DNA from: Betaproteobacteria bacterium UBA6910
GTDB lineage: Bacteria; Pseudomonadota; Gammaproteobacteria; Burkholderiales; UBA6910
DNA: 5,605 bases
NCBI GenBank assembly: GCA_002451065.1
Contig: DKBC01000123.1
Coordinates: 1 to 5,605 of the forward strand
Reading direction: 5' to 3'
The notes under the pieces were generated by a model. That model searched no databases. It saw only the letters and a list, made by a program, of their open reading frames with translations, and was not told the DNA's origin. The position numbers and the translations under genes are program-made. Each line of letters opens with the position of its first letter. The stretch's first letter is position 1. Of this stretch, positions 1 through 5,350 are shown piece after piece.

Positions 1-470
1 TGGCAGGGGCAGAAGAAGCCGCCCACCCAGTCGGCACCGAGGTCGGCTGGCGCCACCTCCGGCCGGAAGGTGGGAGAGCAGCCGAGGTGGGTGCAGATGC
101 CTACCACCAGGAAATACTCGGGCTTGATGGAGCGCACTTCGTTCTTGGCGTAGGGGGGCTGCTGGCTGATCTCGGACTTGGGATCGGCGAGCACGGGATC
201 GAGCTTGTTCAGGCTGTCCAGCATTTCCTTGGTGCGCCGGACCACCCAGGTCACCTTGCCGCGCCACTCCGCCCGCAGCAGCTGCCCGGGCTCCAGCTTG
301 CTGACGTCCAGCTCCACCGGCGCGCCCAGGGCCTTGGCCCTCTCGCTCGGATTCATGCTCGCAATGAACGGCCACGCTATCCCCGCCACTGCGACCGCCC
401 CCGCCGCCGAAGTCACGCCGATGAGGAAACGGCGCTTCCCGGGATCGACCCCCGCTGTGTCTTCGCTCAT
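1..470 (-). CDS. petA: Rieske iron-sulfur subunit of cytochrome bc1 complex (3' part cut by window edge)
   Basis: Ubiquinol-cytochrome c reductase Rieske subunit, which carries a [2Fe-2S] cluster and passes electrons from quinol to cytochrome c1 on the periplasmic face of the inner membrane. The ORF starts at the ATG at 470-468, and 156 codons are visible. Residues 12-16 read KRRFL, a twin-arginine type signal, followed by an Ala/Gly/Val-rich segment (about 16-37) that would stay as the membrane anchor. Cluster box 1 is CTHLGC (C126, H128, C131). Box 2 begins CPC (C154, C156), and the next codon, cut to CA, fits the expected His. By family knowledge C126, H128, C154 and that His bind the cluster, while C131 and C156 form a disulfide. 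The upstream sequence AGGGACGGGT is only a moderate ribosome binding site. petB and petC would be expected just beyond the left edge. The identification is firm. Confidence 0.97.
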   Translation of the reverse strand, partial: MSEDTAGVDPGKRRFLIGVTSAAGAVAVAGIAWPFIASMNPSERAKALGAPVELDVSKLEPGQLLRAEWRGKVTWVVRRTKEMLDSLNKLDPVLADPKSEISQQPPYAKNEVRSIKPEYFLVVGICTHLGCSPTFRPEVAPADLGADWVGGFFCPC

Positions 471-508
471 ACCCGTCCCTGTGCAGAAATGATTCGACAA
501 AGCGCGGA

Positions 509-537
509 ATTTTACCCGAGCGCGCCGGAAATTTTAA
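509..537 (-). promoter_or_regulatory. Candidate sigma70-type promoter for petA
   Basis: On the minus strand, TTAAAA (537-532, 4/6 to TTGACA) and TAAAAT (514-509, 5/6 to TATAAT) are separated by 17 bases. The predicted start near 502 would leave a leader of about 32 bases before the petA ATG. It lies in a markedly AT-rich patch in the 124-base gap between the NIF3 family gene and petA. A second TAAAAT (536-531) overlaps the proposed -35 box but lacks a good -35 of its own. This is a pattern match only, so which box is used is uncertain. Confidence 0.35.
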
Positions 538-594
538 CACCCACAAATATAACGTGTTGTTTTATAGGTTTTTATTGCCAGCCCCGGGCCGCCG

Positions 595-1341
595 TCAGAC
601 GGGATTATCGATCTCGATGAAGCGGTGGCCCAGGCCGAAGCGGGCGGCCAGGTGCTCGCCCAGGGCCTGCACCCCATAGCGCTCCGTGGCATGGTGACCG
701 GCCGCCAGGTAAGCCACGCCCGATTCCCGGGCCGCATGAACCGTTTGCTCGGATATCTCCCCCGAGATGAAAGCGTCCACGCCCAGCCCGATCGCCTCGG
801 AAAAGTAGTCCTGGGCGGCCCCCGTGCACCAGGCCACGCGGCGGACGGGGCGCTCCCCCTCCCCGACCACCAGGGGCCGGCGCCCCAGCTCCCGCTCGAT
901 GAGCGCGCCCAACGCCTGCACGCTGGTCGGAGACTCCGGGCGGCCATGGACGCCGATTTCCTGGTCGCCGAAGCGGCCGTCCAGGATGAATCCCAGCCGC
1001 CGCGCGAGTTGTGCATTGTTGCCGCACTCCGGGTGGGCATCCAGGGGCAGGTGGTAGGCGTAGAGGTTGAGGTCCTGCGCCATCACGAATCCGAGCCGGC
1101 GCCGCTTCATGCCCTGCACCCGCGGATCCTCGGAACGCCAGAACCAGCCATGGTGAACCAGCACCGCGTCCGCGCCGGCATCGGCCGCCCGCTCCAGCAG
1201 CATCTGCGAGGCGGTCACCCCGCTCACCAGCCGGCTCACCTCCCCGCGGCCCTCCACCTGCAGGCCGTTGGGGCAGTAATCCCGGAACCTGGCAGTCTCC
1301 AGAAACGAATCCAGGTAACCCGTCAGCTCATCCCGCCGCAT
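595..1341 (-). CDS. NIF3/YbgI (DUF34) family dinuclear metal-center protein
   Basis: A 248-residue member of the NIF3 family, close to the length of E. coli YbgI (247). The family forms toroidal hexamers with a two-metal site. It is often labelled GTP cyclohydrolase I type 2, but its physiological reaction is not settled. The metal ligands are in place: HHG at H63-H64, LPLDAH with D101 and H103, and GHHATER near the C-terminus with H216 and E220. The N-terminal NGLQVEG (25-31) is also typical. I chose the ATG at 1341 because GGGAGGAG lies 5 bases upstream and the length fits. A TTG at 1371 would add ten residues that look non-native. The gene is divergent from the protease gene and upstream of petA on the same strand. 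Family assignment is firm; function is open. Confidence 0.95.
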   Translation of the reverse strand: MRRDELTGYLDSFLETARFRDYCPNGLQVEGRGEVSRLVSGVTASQMLLERAADAGADAVLVHHGWFWRSEDPRVQGMKRRRLGFVMAQDLNLYAYHLPLDAHPECGNNAQLARRLGFILDGRFGDQEIGVHGRPESPTSVQALGALIERELGRRPLVVGEGERPVRRVAWCTGAAQDYFSEAIGLGVDAFISGEISEQTVHAARESGVAYLAAGHHATERYGVQALGEHLAARFGLGHRFIEIDNPV

Positions 1342-1346
1342 GGAAT

Positions 1347-1354
1347 CTCCTCCC
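1347..1354 (-). promoter_or_regulatory. Strong ribosome binding site fixing the NIF3 family gene start
   Basis: GGGAGGAG on the minus strand, 5 bases before the ATG at 1341. It is the best Shine-Dalgarno match near either possible start and decides for the ATG over the upstream in-frame TTG at 1371. Confidence 0.8.
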
Positions 1355-1425
1355 GTAACCGCGCGAACCAACCCGCGCCGCCCAATGTTAGCGCCTGGCG
1401 CGGACGCGGTGTCTGCTGCCCGCTG

Positions 1426-1434
1426 TGGTAAAGT
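1426..1434 (+). promoter_or_regulatory. Possible extended -10 element immediately before the protease start codon
   Basis: TGG followed by TAAAGT (1429-1434; 4/6 to TATAAT with the TGn extension) ends six bases before the ATG at 1441. No convincing -35 box is seen 16-18 bases upstream, and no clear Shine-Dalgarno sequence precedes the ATG. If used, transcription would begin at or next to the A of the start codon, giving a leaderless or nearly leaderless mRNA. The match is weak and may be chance. Confidence 0.25.
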
Positions 1435-1440
1435 GATTCC

Positions 1441-2592
1441 ATGCGCAAGTTATGGTTGATTTTCGCCCAGACCGCCACGGTGAGCCTCGCCGTGTTGTTC
1501 GTGGTCACTACCCTGCGTCCCGACCTGCTGCCCTGGAGCGGACGCGGATCCAACATCGTCACCGTGCGCGAAGCCGCCCCGGGGTCTGCGGCACCGACCA
1601 TCACCGGCTACGGGAGCGCGGCGCGCAGGGCGATGCCCGCCGTGGTGAATATCTTCACCACCAAGGACGTGAAAGTGCCGGATCATCCGCTGATGAACGA
1701 TCCCCTGTTCCGCTTTTTCTTTGGGGACCGCTTCGACGGCGGAACCCAGCGCACCTCGAGCCTCGGTTCCGGGGTGATCGCCAGTCCCGAAGGTTACATC
1801 CTCACCAACCACCACGTGGTGGAAGCAGCGGATGAGATAGAAGTGGCCCTGGCCGATGGCCGCACCGCGAAGGCCACCATCGTCGGTACCGATCCGGAGA
1901 GCGACCTCGCGGTGGTGCGGGTGGACCTCAAGGATCTGCCGGCCATCACTTTCGGGCAAGCCGAGCGGATCGACGTGGGCGACGTGGTCCTCGCCATCGG
2001 CAACCCTTTCGGCGTGGGACAGACCGTCACCATGGGAATAGTCTCGGCCGTGGGGCGCAGCGGCCTCGGCATCAATACCTTCGAAAACTTCATCCAGACC
2101 GATGCCGCCATCAACCAGGGCAATTCGGGAGGCGCACTGGTGGACGCGAACGGCAACCTGGTGGGCATCAACACCGCGATTCTCTCGCGCTCGGGAGGAT
2201 CCATCGGCATCGGCTTCGCGATTCCCACCACCGTCGCGCGCCAAGTCATGGATCAGATCCTGCAGACGGGCTCCGTGACCCGGGGCTGGATCGGCGTCGA
2301 GGTGCAGGATCTCACCCCCGAGCTGGCGGAGTCGTTCAAGCTTGCCCGGGCGAAGGGCGCCCTGATCGCCGGGGTGCTGTCCGGAGGCCCCGCGGAGAAG
2401 GGGGGCGTCAAGCGCGGCGACGTGCTGGTGGCGGTGGAAGGCCGCCCGGTGGCTGATTCCTCGGTCATGCTCAACCTGGTGGCCGCCCTGCGACCAGGGG
2501 AGCCGGCGCGGCTGACTGTGCTGCGCAACCAGACCGAACTGCAACTCACCATCACCGTCGGCCGCCGGCCCCAGATGCCCCAGCGGCAGTAG
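1441..2592 (+). CDS. degS: Membrane-anchored HtrA family serine protease with one PDZ domain (DegS/AlgW-like)
   Basis: A 383-residue S1C (HtrA) protease. Residues 4-24 form one hydrophobic segment, likely an uncleaved anchor that places the rest in the periplasm. The protease domain runs from about 57 to 275 with catalytic H125 (LTNHHVV), D155 (ESDLAVVRV) and S229 (NQGNSGGAL). The NPFGVGQTVTMGIVSA stretch (188-203) is also diagnostic. A single PDZ domain follows (about 281-375, with GWIGVEVQDLTPELA and AEKGGVKRGDVLV). Anchor plus one PDZ matches DegS/AlgW rather than soluble DegP/DegQ, which have two. In gammaproteobacteria DegS/AlgW senses misfolded outer-membrane proteins and cleaves the anti-sigma factor RseA/MucA; the same role here is inferred. 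Betaproteobacterial relatives are often named DegQ or simply Do-like. The start is supported by the short LWLIFAQ-type N-terminus expected of the family, not by a ribosome binding site. It converges on tatC. Confidence 0.95.
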   Translation: MRKLWLIFAQTATVSLAVLFVVTTLRPDLLPWSGRGSNIVTVREAAPGSAAPTITGYGSAARRAMPAVVNIFTTKDVKVPDHPLMNDPLFRFFFGDRFDGGTQRTSSLGSGVIASPEGYILTNHHVVEAADEIEVALADGRTAKATIVGTDPESDLAVVRVDLKDLPAITFGQAERIDVGDVVLAIGNPFGVGQTVTMGIVSAVGRSGLGINTFENFIQTDAAINQGNSGGALVDANGNLVGINTAILSRSGGSIGIGFAIPTTVARQVMDQILQTGSVTRGWIGVEVQDLTPELAESFKLARAKGALIAGVLSGGPAEKGGVKRGDVLVAVEGRPVADSSVMLNLVAALRPGEPARLTVLRNQTELQLTITVGRRPQMPQRQ

Positions 2593-2598
2593 CCGGGC

Positions 2599-3402
2599 CT
2601 ATTGGCGGGACTTCTGCTCGGCCTCCACCTGGTCTAGTTCCCGCTCCATCTCGTCGCCCGACATCGGGCTGTAGCCATCCCCGGTGTCTGCCCTGCCCAC
2701 GTAACGGGAAATCAGGATTCCCGCCTCGTACAGGATCCACAGGGGCAGCGCCAACAGGATCTGGGAGATCACATCGGGCGGGGTGAAGATCGCTCCGATC
2801 ACGAATGCGCCCACGATGATGTAAGGACGCATCTCCTTCAGCTTCTCCACGCTCACCATGCCCATGCGCACCAGCAGCACCACCGCCACCGGCACCTCGA
2901 AGGTGACGCCGAAGGCAATGAAGGTGGTCATCACGAAACCGAAGTATTTTTCAATGTCCGTCATCCACGCCACCCCCTCGGGCGCGACGGAACTCATGAA
3001 CTTGAAAACCAGAGGAAAGACCAGGAAGTACGCGAAGCCCATGCCCAGCAGAAAAAGGATGAAACTCGCGATGACCAGGGGGATCACCAGCCGCTTCTCG
3101 TGGGCGTAGAGGCCGGGCGCCACGAAGGCCCAGAGCTGGTAAAGCACATAGGGCAGCGCGATGACGAAGGCCACCAGCAGGGCCACCTTCACCGGGACCA
3201 GGAACACGCCCACCACATCGGTGGCGATCATCTGCCCGCCCTGGGGCAGCGCTGCCAGGAGCGGCCGCGCCAGCAGCGCGTAGAGGTCCTTTGCCCAGGG
3301 GAAAAGCGCGACGAACACGATCAGGACTGACAGGATCGCCCGCAGCAGCCGGTCCCGGAGCTCGACCAGGTGGGAAACGAAGGTTTCGGCGCCGCCTTCC
3401 AT
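2599..3402 (-). CDS. tatC: Sec-independent (twin-arginine) protein translocase subunit TatC
   Basis: A 267-residue polytopic inner-membrane protein that, with TatB, recognises the twin-arginine signal peptide and then recruits TatA to move folded proteins across the membrane. Six hydrophobic segments lie at about 18-36, 66-96, 105-133, 152-180, 192-207 and 210-232. Family landmarks include HLVELRDRL (11-19, with E14), FVAPGLYAHEKR (93-104, with F93 and E102 in the first cytoplasmic loop used for signal-peptide binding), FEVP (168-171, E169) and TPPDVISQ (207-214, D210). The C-terminal tail after 236 is charged and cytoplasmic. The ATG at 3402 places HLVELR at the usual distance from the N-terminus, although no clear Shine-Dalgarno sequence precedes it. 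It begins 23 bases after tatB, so it is probably co-transcribed. Its stop lies 6 bases from that of the convergent protease gene. Confidence 0.98.
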   Translation of the reverse strand: MEGGAETFVSHLVELRDRLLRAILSVLIVFVALFPWAKDLYALLARPLLAALPQGGQMIATDVVGVFLVPVKVALLVAFVIALPYVLYQLWAFVAPGLYAHEKRLVIPLVIASFILFLLGMGFAYFLVFPLVFKFMSSVAPEGVAWMTDIEKYFGFVMTTFIAFGVTFEVPVAVVLLVRMGMVSVEKLKEMRPYIIVGAFVIGAIFTPPDVISQILLALPLWILYEAGILISRYVGRADTGDGYSPMSGDEMERELDQVEAEQKSRQ

Positions 3403-3425
3403 GGCAAGGGGTCAGAGCCCGCGGC

Positions 3426-3803
3426 TCAGGCCTTCTTCTCGTCCAGGGCCCGCGCGCCAGCGCCCTCGTCGGCGGCCGGCCGCTCCTGCCCTAACGGAGT
3501 TGGTTCGGCCCCCGCGGAAAGGTCCTGCTCAAGCTTGCGCACTTCGCCCTCGGCAGAGCGCACTTCCTGCTGAAATCCTCGCTCCAGGCCGCGCGCCGCG
3601 TCCTCCATGGACCCCTTGAGCTTTCGCAACTCGTCGAGTTCCATCTCGCGGCTGATGTCAGTCTTGACCTGGCTCACATAGCGCTGAAGCCGCCCGAACA
3701 GGTGGCCAAGGGTGCGCGCCACCTTGGGCAGGCGCTCGGGCCCGACGACGATCAACGCCACCAGGGCGATGATGACTAACTCGGAAAACGCGATGTCGAA
3801 CAT
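3426..3803 (-). CDS. tatB: Sec-independent protein translocase subunit TatB
   Basis: A 125-residue TatB, partner of TatC in the signal-peptide receptor complex. The N-terminus MFDIAFSEL, with E8 in the membrane segment (about 5-20), is the hallmark separating TatB from TatA. The GPERLP hinge (21-26) leads into a long charged amphipathic and helical region (about 27-90) and a low-complexity Ala/Glu tail. I chose the ATG at 3803 because TatB proteins begin with this motif. An in-frame GTG at 3839 would add 12 residues (starting MQCARCPP) ahead of the membrane segment, against the family pattern. No clear ribosome binding site precedes 3803 (CTTCTTCCGACG). The gap from tatA is 92 bases, wide for tat genes, while tatC follows after 23. 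The identification is firm; the start is quite sure. Confidence 0.97.
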   Translation of the reverse strand: MFDIAFSELVIIALVALIVVGPERLPKVARTLGHLFGRLQRYVSQVKTDISREMELDELRKLKGSMEDAARGLERGFQQEVRSAEGEVRKLEQDLSAGAEPTPLGQERPAADEGAGARALDEKKA

Positions 3804-3895
3804 CGTCGGAAGAAGGGGCGGGCATCGGGCGCACTGCACAGGCCGCCGGGCGCGCCCTCACTGCCTCAGGCGCCGCCGCGGCCAGTTGCCGCGCG

Positions 3896-4126
3896 TCACG
3901 CCTTGGTCTGGGTCTTTTCCTTGACCTCGCCCTCGACGGTCTGGCCGGGGATCTGCTGTTTGGAGGGTGTGCTGGCGGGCTCCTCCTCGTCGGATTTCAT
4001 GCCCTCCTTGAAGCCCTTGACCGCCTTGCCCATGTCGGAGCCGATGTTGGCCAGCTTCTTGGTGCCGAATACCAGCACCACCACCAGCAGGACGATCAGC
4101 CAATGCCAAATGCTCAGGGATCCCAT
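3896..4126 (-). CDS. tatA: Sec-independent protein translocase subunit TatA
   Basis: A 76-residue TatA, the small subunit that oligomerises to form the translocation site when a substrate is bound to TatBC. The short N-terminus MGSLSIWHW is followed by one membrane segment (about 6-20), the invariant F20-G21 hinge (VFGTKKL), and an amphipathic helix (about 23-44, ending KGFKEGMK). A DEEE acidic cluster (46-49 region) and a polar Lys/Thr/Gln-rich tail complete it. Lack of the TatB Glu8 in the membrane segment and the FGTKKL motif make it TatA rather than TatB. The ATG at 4126 is supported by GAGGAG 8 bases upstream, the strongest ribosome binding site in the his-tat block, fitting the known excess of TatA over TatB and TatC. 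It starts 18 bases after hinT. Confidence 0.97.
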   Translation of the reverse strand: MGSLSIWHWLIVLLVVVLVFGTKKLANIGSDMGKAVKGFKEGMKSDEEEPASTPSKQQIPGQTVEGEVKEKTQTKA

Positions 4127-4134
4127 ATATGCAA

Positions 4135-4140
4135 CTCCTC
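4135..4140 (-). promoter_or_regulatory. Strong ribosome binding site of tatA
   Basis: GAGGAG on the minus strand, 8 bases before the tatA ATG at 4126, in the 18-base gap after hinT. tatB and tatC lack comparable sites, so this may help set the high TatA:TatB/TatC ratio known from other bacteria; that consequence is inferred. Confidence 0.75.
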
Positions 4141-4144
4141 GATG

Positions 4145-4507
4145 TTATGCGCTGCCCTTGGGACGGTACAGCATGTGGGGCAACACCTCGTTGCCGCCTA
4201 TGATATGAATATGCAGGTGATTCACGTCCTGGCGCGCGACGCGTCCGGTGTTGACGATGGTCCGGAAACCTTCGTTGCAGCCCTGCTCCTTGGCGAGCCG
4301 CCTCGCCAGCACCATGATCTTGCCCAGCACCTCCTGGTGCCGGCTGTCCACGTGGGCCAGCGAGTCCACATGCTCCTTGGGCACGATCATGAAATGCACC
4401 GGCGCCAGGGGATTTATGTCGTGGAACGCTATTACTTCGTCGTCCTCGTACACCTTGCGGCTGGGAAGTTCTCCCCGCACGATCTTGCAAAAAACACAGT
4501 CAGTCAT
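4145..4507 (-). CDS. hinT: HIT (histidine triad) family purine nucleoside phosphoramidase, HinT-like
   Basis: A 120-residue single-domain HIT protein. The family hydrolyses adenosine 5'-phosphoramidates and related aminoacyl-adenylates in the cytoplasm. The triad is NHLHIHIIGG, with H97, H99 and H101; by comparison with HINT1 the middle His (H99) is the nucleophile. The N-terminal CVFCKIVRGELPS (4-16), with a CxxC pair, the YEDDEVIAFHDINP stretch (20-33) and HFMIVPKEHV (38-47) are standard for the HinT branch. The ATG at 4507 is supported by GAGGGG 5 bases upstream. It lies between hisE (33-base gap) and tatA (18-base gap), all on the minus strand, a position often seen in betaproteobacteria. 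It has no evident biochemical tie to histidine synthesis or Tat export, so co-location may only reflect co-expression. Confidence 0.95.
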   Translation of the reverse strand: MTDCVFCKIVRGELPSRKVYEDDEVIAFHDINPLAPVHFMIVPKEHVDSLAHVDSRHQEVLGKIMVLARRLAKEQGCNEGFRTIVNTGRVARQDVNHLHIHIIGGNEVLPHMLYRPKGSA

Positions 4508-4540
4508 CTGTTCCCCTCGCTTCCAGGAACGGCAAACTCC

Positions 4541-4873
4541 CTAGCCCCGACTCCTCGAGGCCTTCTCGTCAATCCCGGAAATGCCCTCCCGCCGGTGCAG
4601 CTCGGCAAGGACATCGTCGGGGCCAAGGCCGTGGTAGGCGAGCATGACCAGGCAATGGAACCAAAGGTCGGCGGTCTCGCGCACCAGATGCAGCCGGTCC
4701 CCCGACTTGGACGCCAGCAGCGTCTCCACCGACTCCTCGCCGATCTTGCGCAGGATCGCGTCCTGACCGTCGCTCAGCAGCTTGGCCACATAGGAACTGG
4801 AAGGATCCGCGCCCTTGCGCGCTTCGAGCGTGCCGGCTATGCGGTGAAGTATGGACGTCGCGTCAATCGTCAT
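4541..4873 (-). CDS. hisE: Phosphoribosyl-ATP pyrophosphatase
   Basis: A 110-residue stand-alone HisE that hydrolyses phosphoribosyl-ATP to phosphoribosyl-AMP and pyrophosphate, the second step of histidine synthesis. It has the metal-binding pattern of all-alpha (MazG-like) NTP pyrophosphatases: EExxE at E46, E47 and E50 in [14 protein letters not shown], and ExxD at E66 and D69 in [21 protein letters not shown] (26-33) is also typical of HisE. The start overlaps the hisI stop by four bases (ATGA at 4873-4870), indicating translational coupling; the upstream ribosome binding site is weak. In enterobacteria hisI and hisE are fused; here they are separate, as usual in betaproteobacteria. The identification is firm. 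Confidence 0.97.
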   Translation of the reverse strand: MTIDATSILHRIAGTLEARKGADPSSSYVAKLLSDGQDAILRKIGEESVETLLASKSGDRLHLVRETADLWFHCLVMLAYHGLGPDDVLAELHRREGISGIDEKASRSRG

Positions 4874-5268
4874 TTTGCTCGCTCTCGATAGATCTCCGCC
4901 GGGTCCTTAAGCACCGGCTCGGTCACTTTCCACTCCCGGCCTTCCAGCCGCTGAAAAAAGCAGCTGGCCCGGCCGGTATGGCACGCGATGCCGCCCTCCT
5001 GTTCAACCTGCAGCAACACCACGTCCTCGTCACAATCCACGCGGATTTCCCTGACCCGCTGGACGTGCCCGGACTCCTCTCCCTTGTGCCAGAGCTTTCC
5101 CCGGGAACGGGACCAGAACACCGCCTCGCCGCTCTCCGCGGTCCGGCGCAGGGCCTCGCGGTTCATCCAGGCAACCATGAGCACCCGCCCCGAGACCGCA
5201 TCCTGCACCACGGCCGGCACAAGGCCCTCCGACGTCCACCTGATCTTATCCAGCCAGCCTTGAGCCAT
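4870..5268 (-). CDS. hisI: Phosphoribosyl-AMP cyclohydrolase
   Basis: A 132-residue HisI that opens the purine ring of phosphoribosyl-AMP to give ProFAR, the third step of histidine synthesis. The hallmark motifs are present in order: [12 protein letters not shown] (29-40), [18 protein letters not shown] (51-68), the acidic DCDED (78-82; D78, D80 and D82 suit the Mg site), and [13 protein letters not shown] (92-104). C79, C96 and C103 suit the zinc site. The ATG at 5268 gives the normal length; the upstream GGGACGGG is only a modest ribosome binding site. It follows hisF after an 82-base gap holding a potential hairpin, and overlaps hisE by four bases. The downstream partner HisE supplies its substrate. 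Confidence 0.97.
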   Translation of the reverse strand: MAQGWLDKIRWTSEGLVPAVVQDAVSGRVLMVAWMNREALRRTAESGEAVFWSRSRGKLWHKGEESGHVQRVREIRVDCDEDVVLLQVEQEGGIACHTGRASCFFQRLEGREWKVTEPVLKDPAEIYRERAK

Positions 5269-5282
5269 CAGACCCGTCCCGG

Positions 5283-5303
5283 AGCCCCCTGGTTCAGGGC
5301 GCC
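5283..5303 (-). other. Potential RNA hairpin in the hisF-hisI spacer
   Basis: On the minus strand CCCTG and CAGGG pair around an AAC loop (stem 5287-5291 with 5295-5299). After one G-G mismatch, two further GC pairs and a G-U pair extend it outward. It ends a few bases before the GGGACGGG that may serve as the hisI ribosome binding site. No U-run follows, so it does not look like an intrinsic terminator. A role in hisI translation or mRNA processing is possible but not shown. Confidence 0.35.
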
Positions 5304-5350
5304 ATCCTCAAAGGCTTCATTTTACACCCTGGGAGCCGGGATTCTGGTCG

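Noticed and set aside
471..479. The nonamer ACCCGTCCC occurs just before both petA (471-479) and hisI (5272-5280)
   Set aside because: On the minus strand it reads GGGACGGGT, a loose ribosome binding site in both cases; nine GC-rich bases shared at two starts are easily chance or convergent.
595..625. GC-rich stretch around the NIF3 family stop followed by A/T-rich sequence, resembling a terminator
   Set aside because: No clean stem is present between the stop codon and the A/T tract on the minus strand; pairing is limited to a few bases with no proper loop.
1391..1401. Perfect dyad GCGCC-T-GGCGC between the divergent NIF3 and protease genes
   Set aside because: A one-base centre cannot form a good hairpin and such GC dyads are common at this composition; an operator is possible but unsupported.
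625..1431. A 268-codon open frame on the plus strand opposite the NIF3 family gene
   Set aside because: The product is Pro/Ala/His/Gln-rich without any family motif, while the minus strand encodes a full NIF3 protein with a strong ribosome binding site.
1450..2544. A 364-codon open frame on the minus strand opposite the DegS-like protease gene
   Set aside because: It is the mirror of a gene with intact catalytic motifs; its His/Gly/Arg-rich product has no recognisable domain, as expected from high GC at third positions.
3426..3839. Longer TatB starting at the GTG at 3839
   Set aside because: It would put 12 extra residues before MFDIAFSEL, the conserved TatB N-terminus, and has no better ribosome binding site.
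3858..4490. A 210-codon minus-strand open frame overlapping hinT and tatA out of frame
   Set aside because: Low-complexity Gly/Arg/Gln-rich product, fully explained as an off-frame reading of hinT and tatA.
4103..4891. A 262-codon plus-strand open frame spanning hinT and hisE
   Set aside because: It runs antisense across two well-identified genes and their gap; no motif or ribosome binding site supports it.
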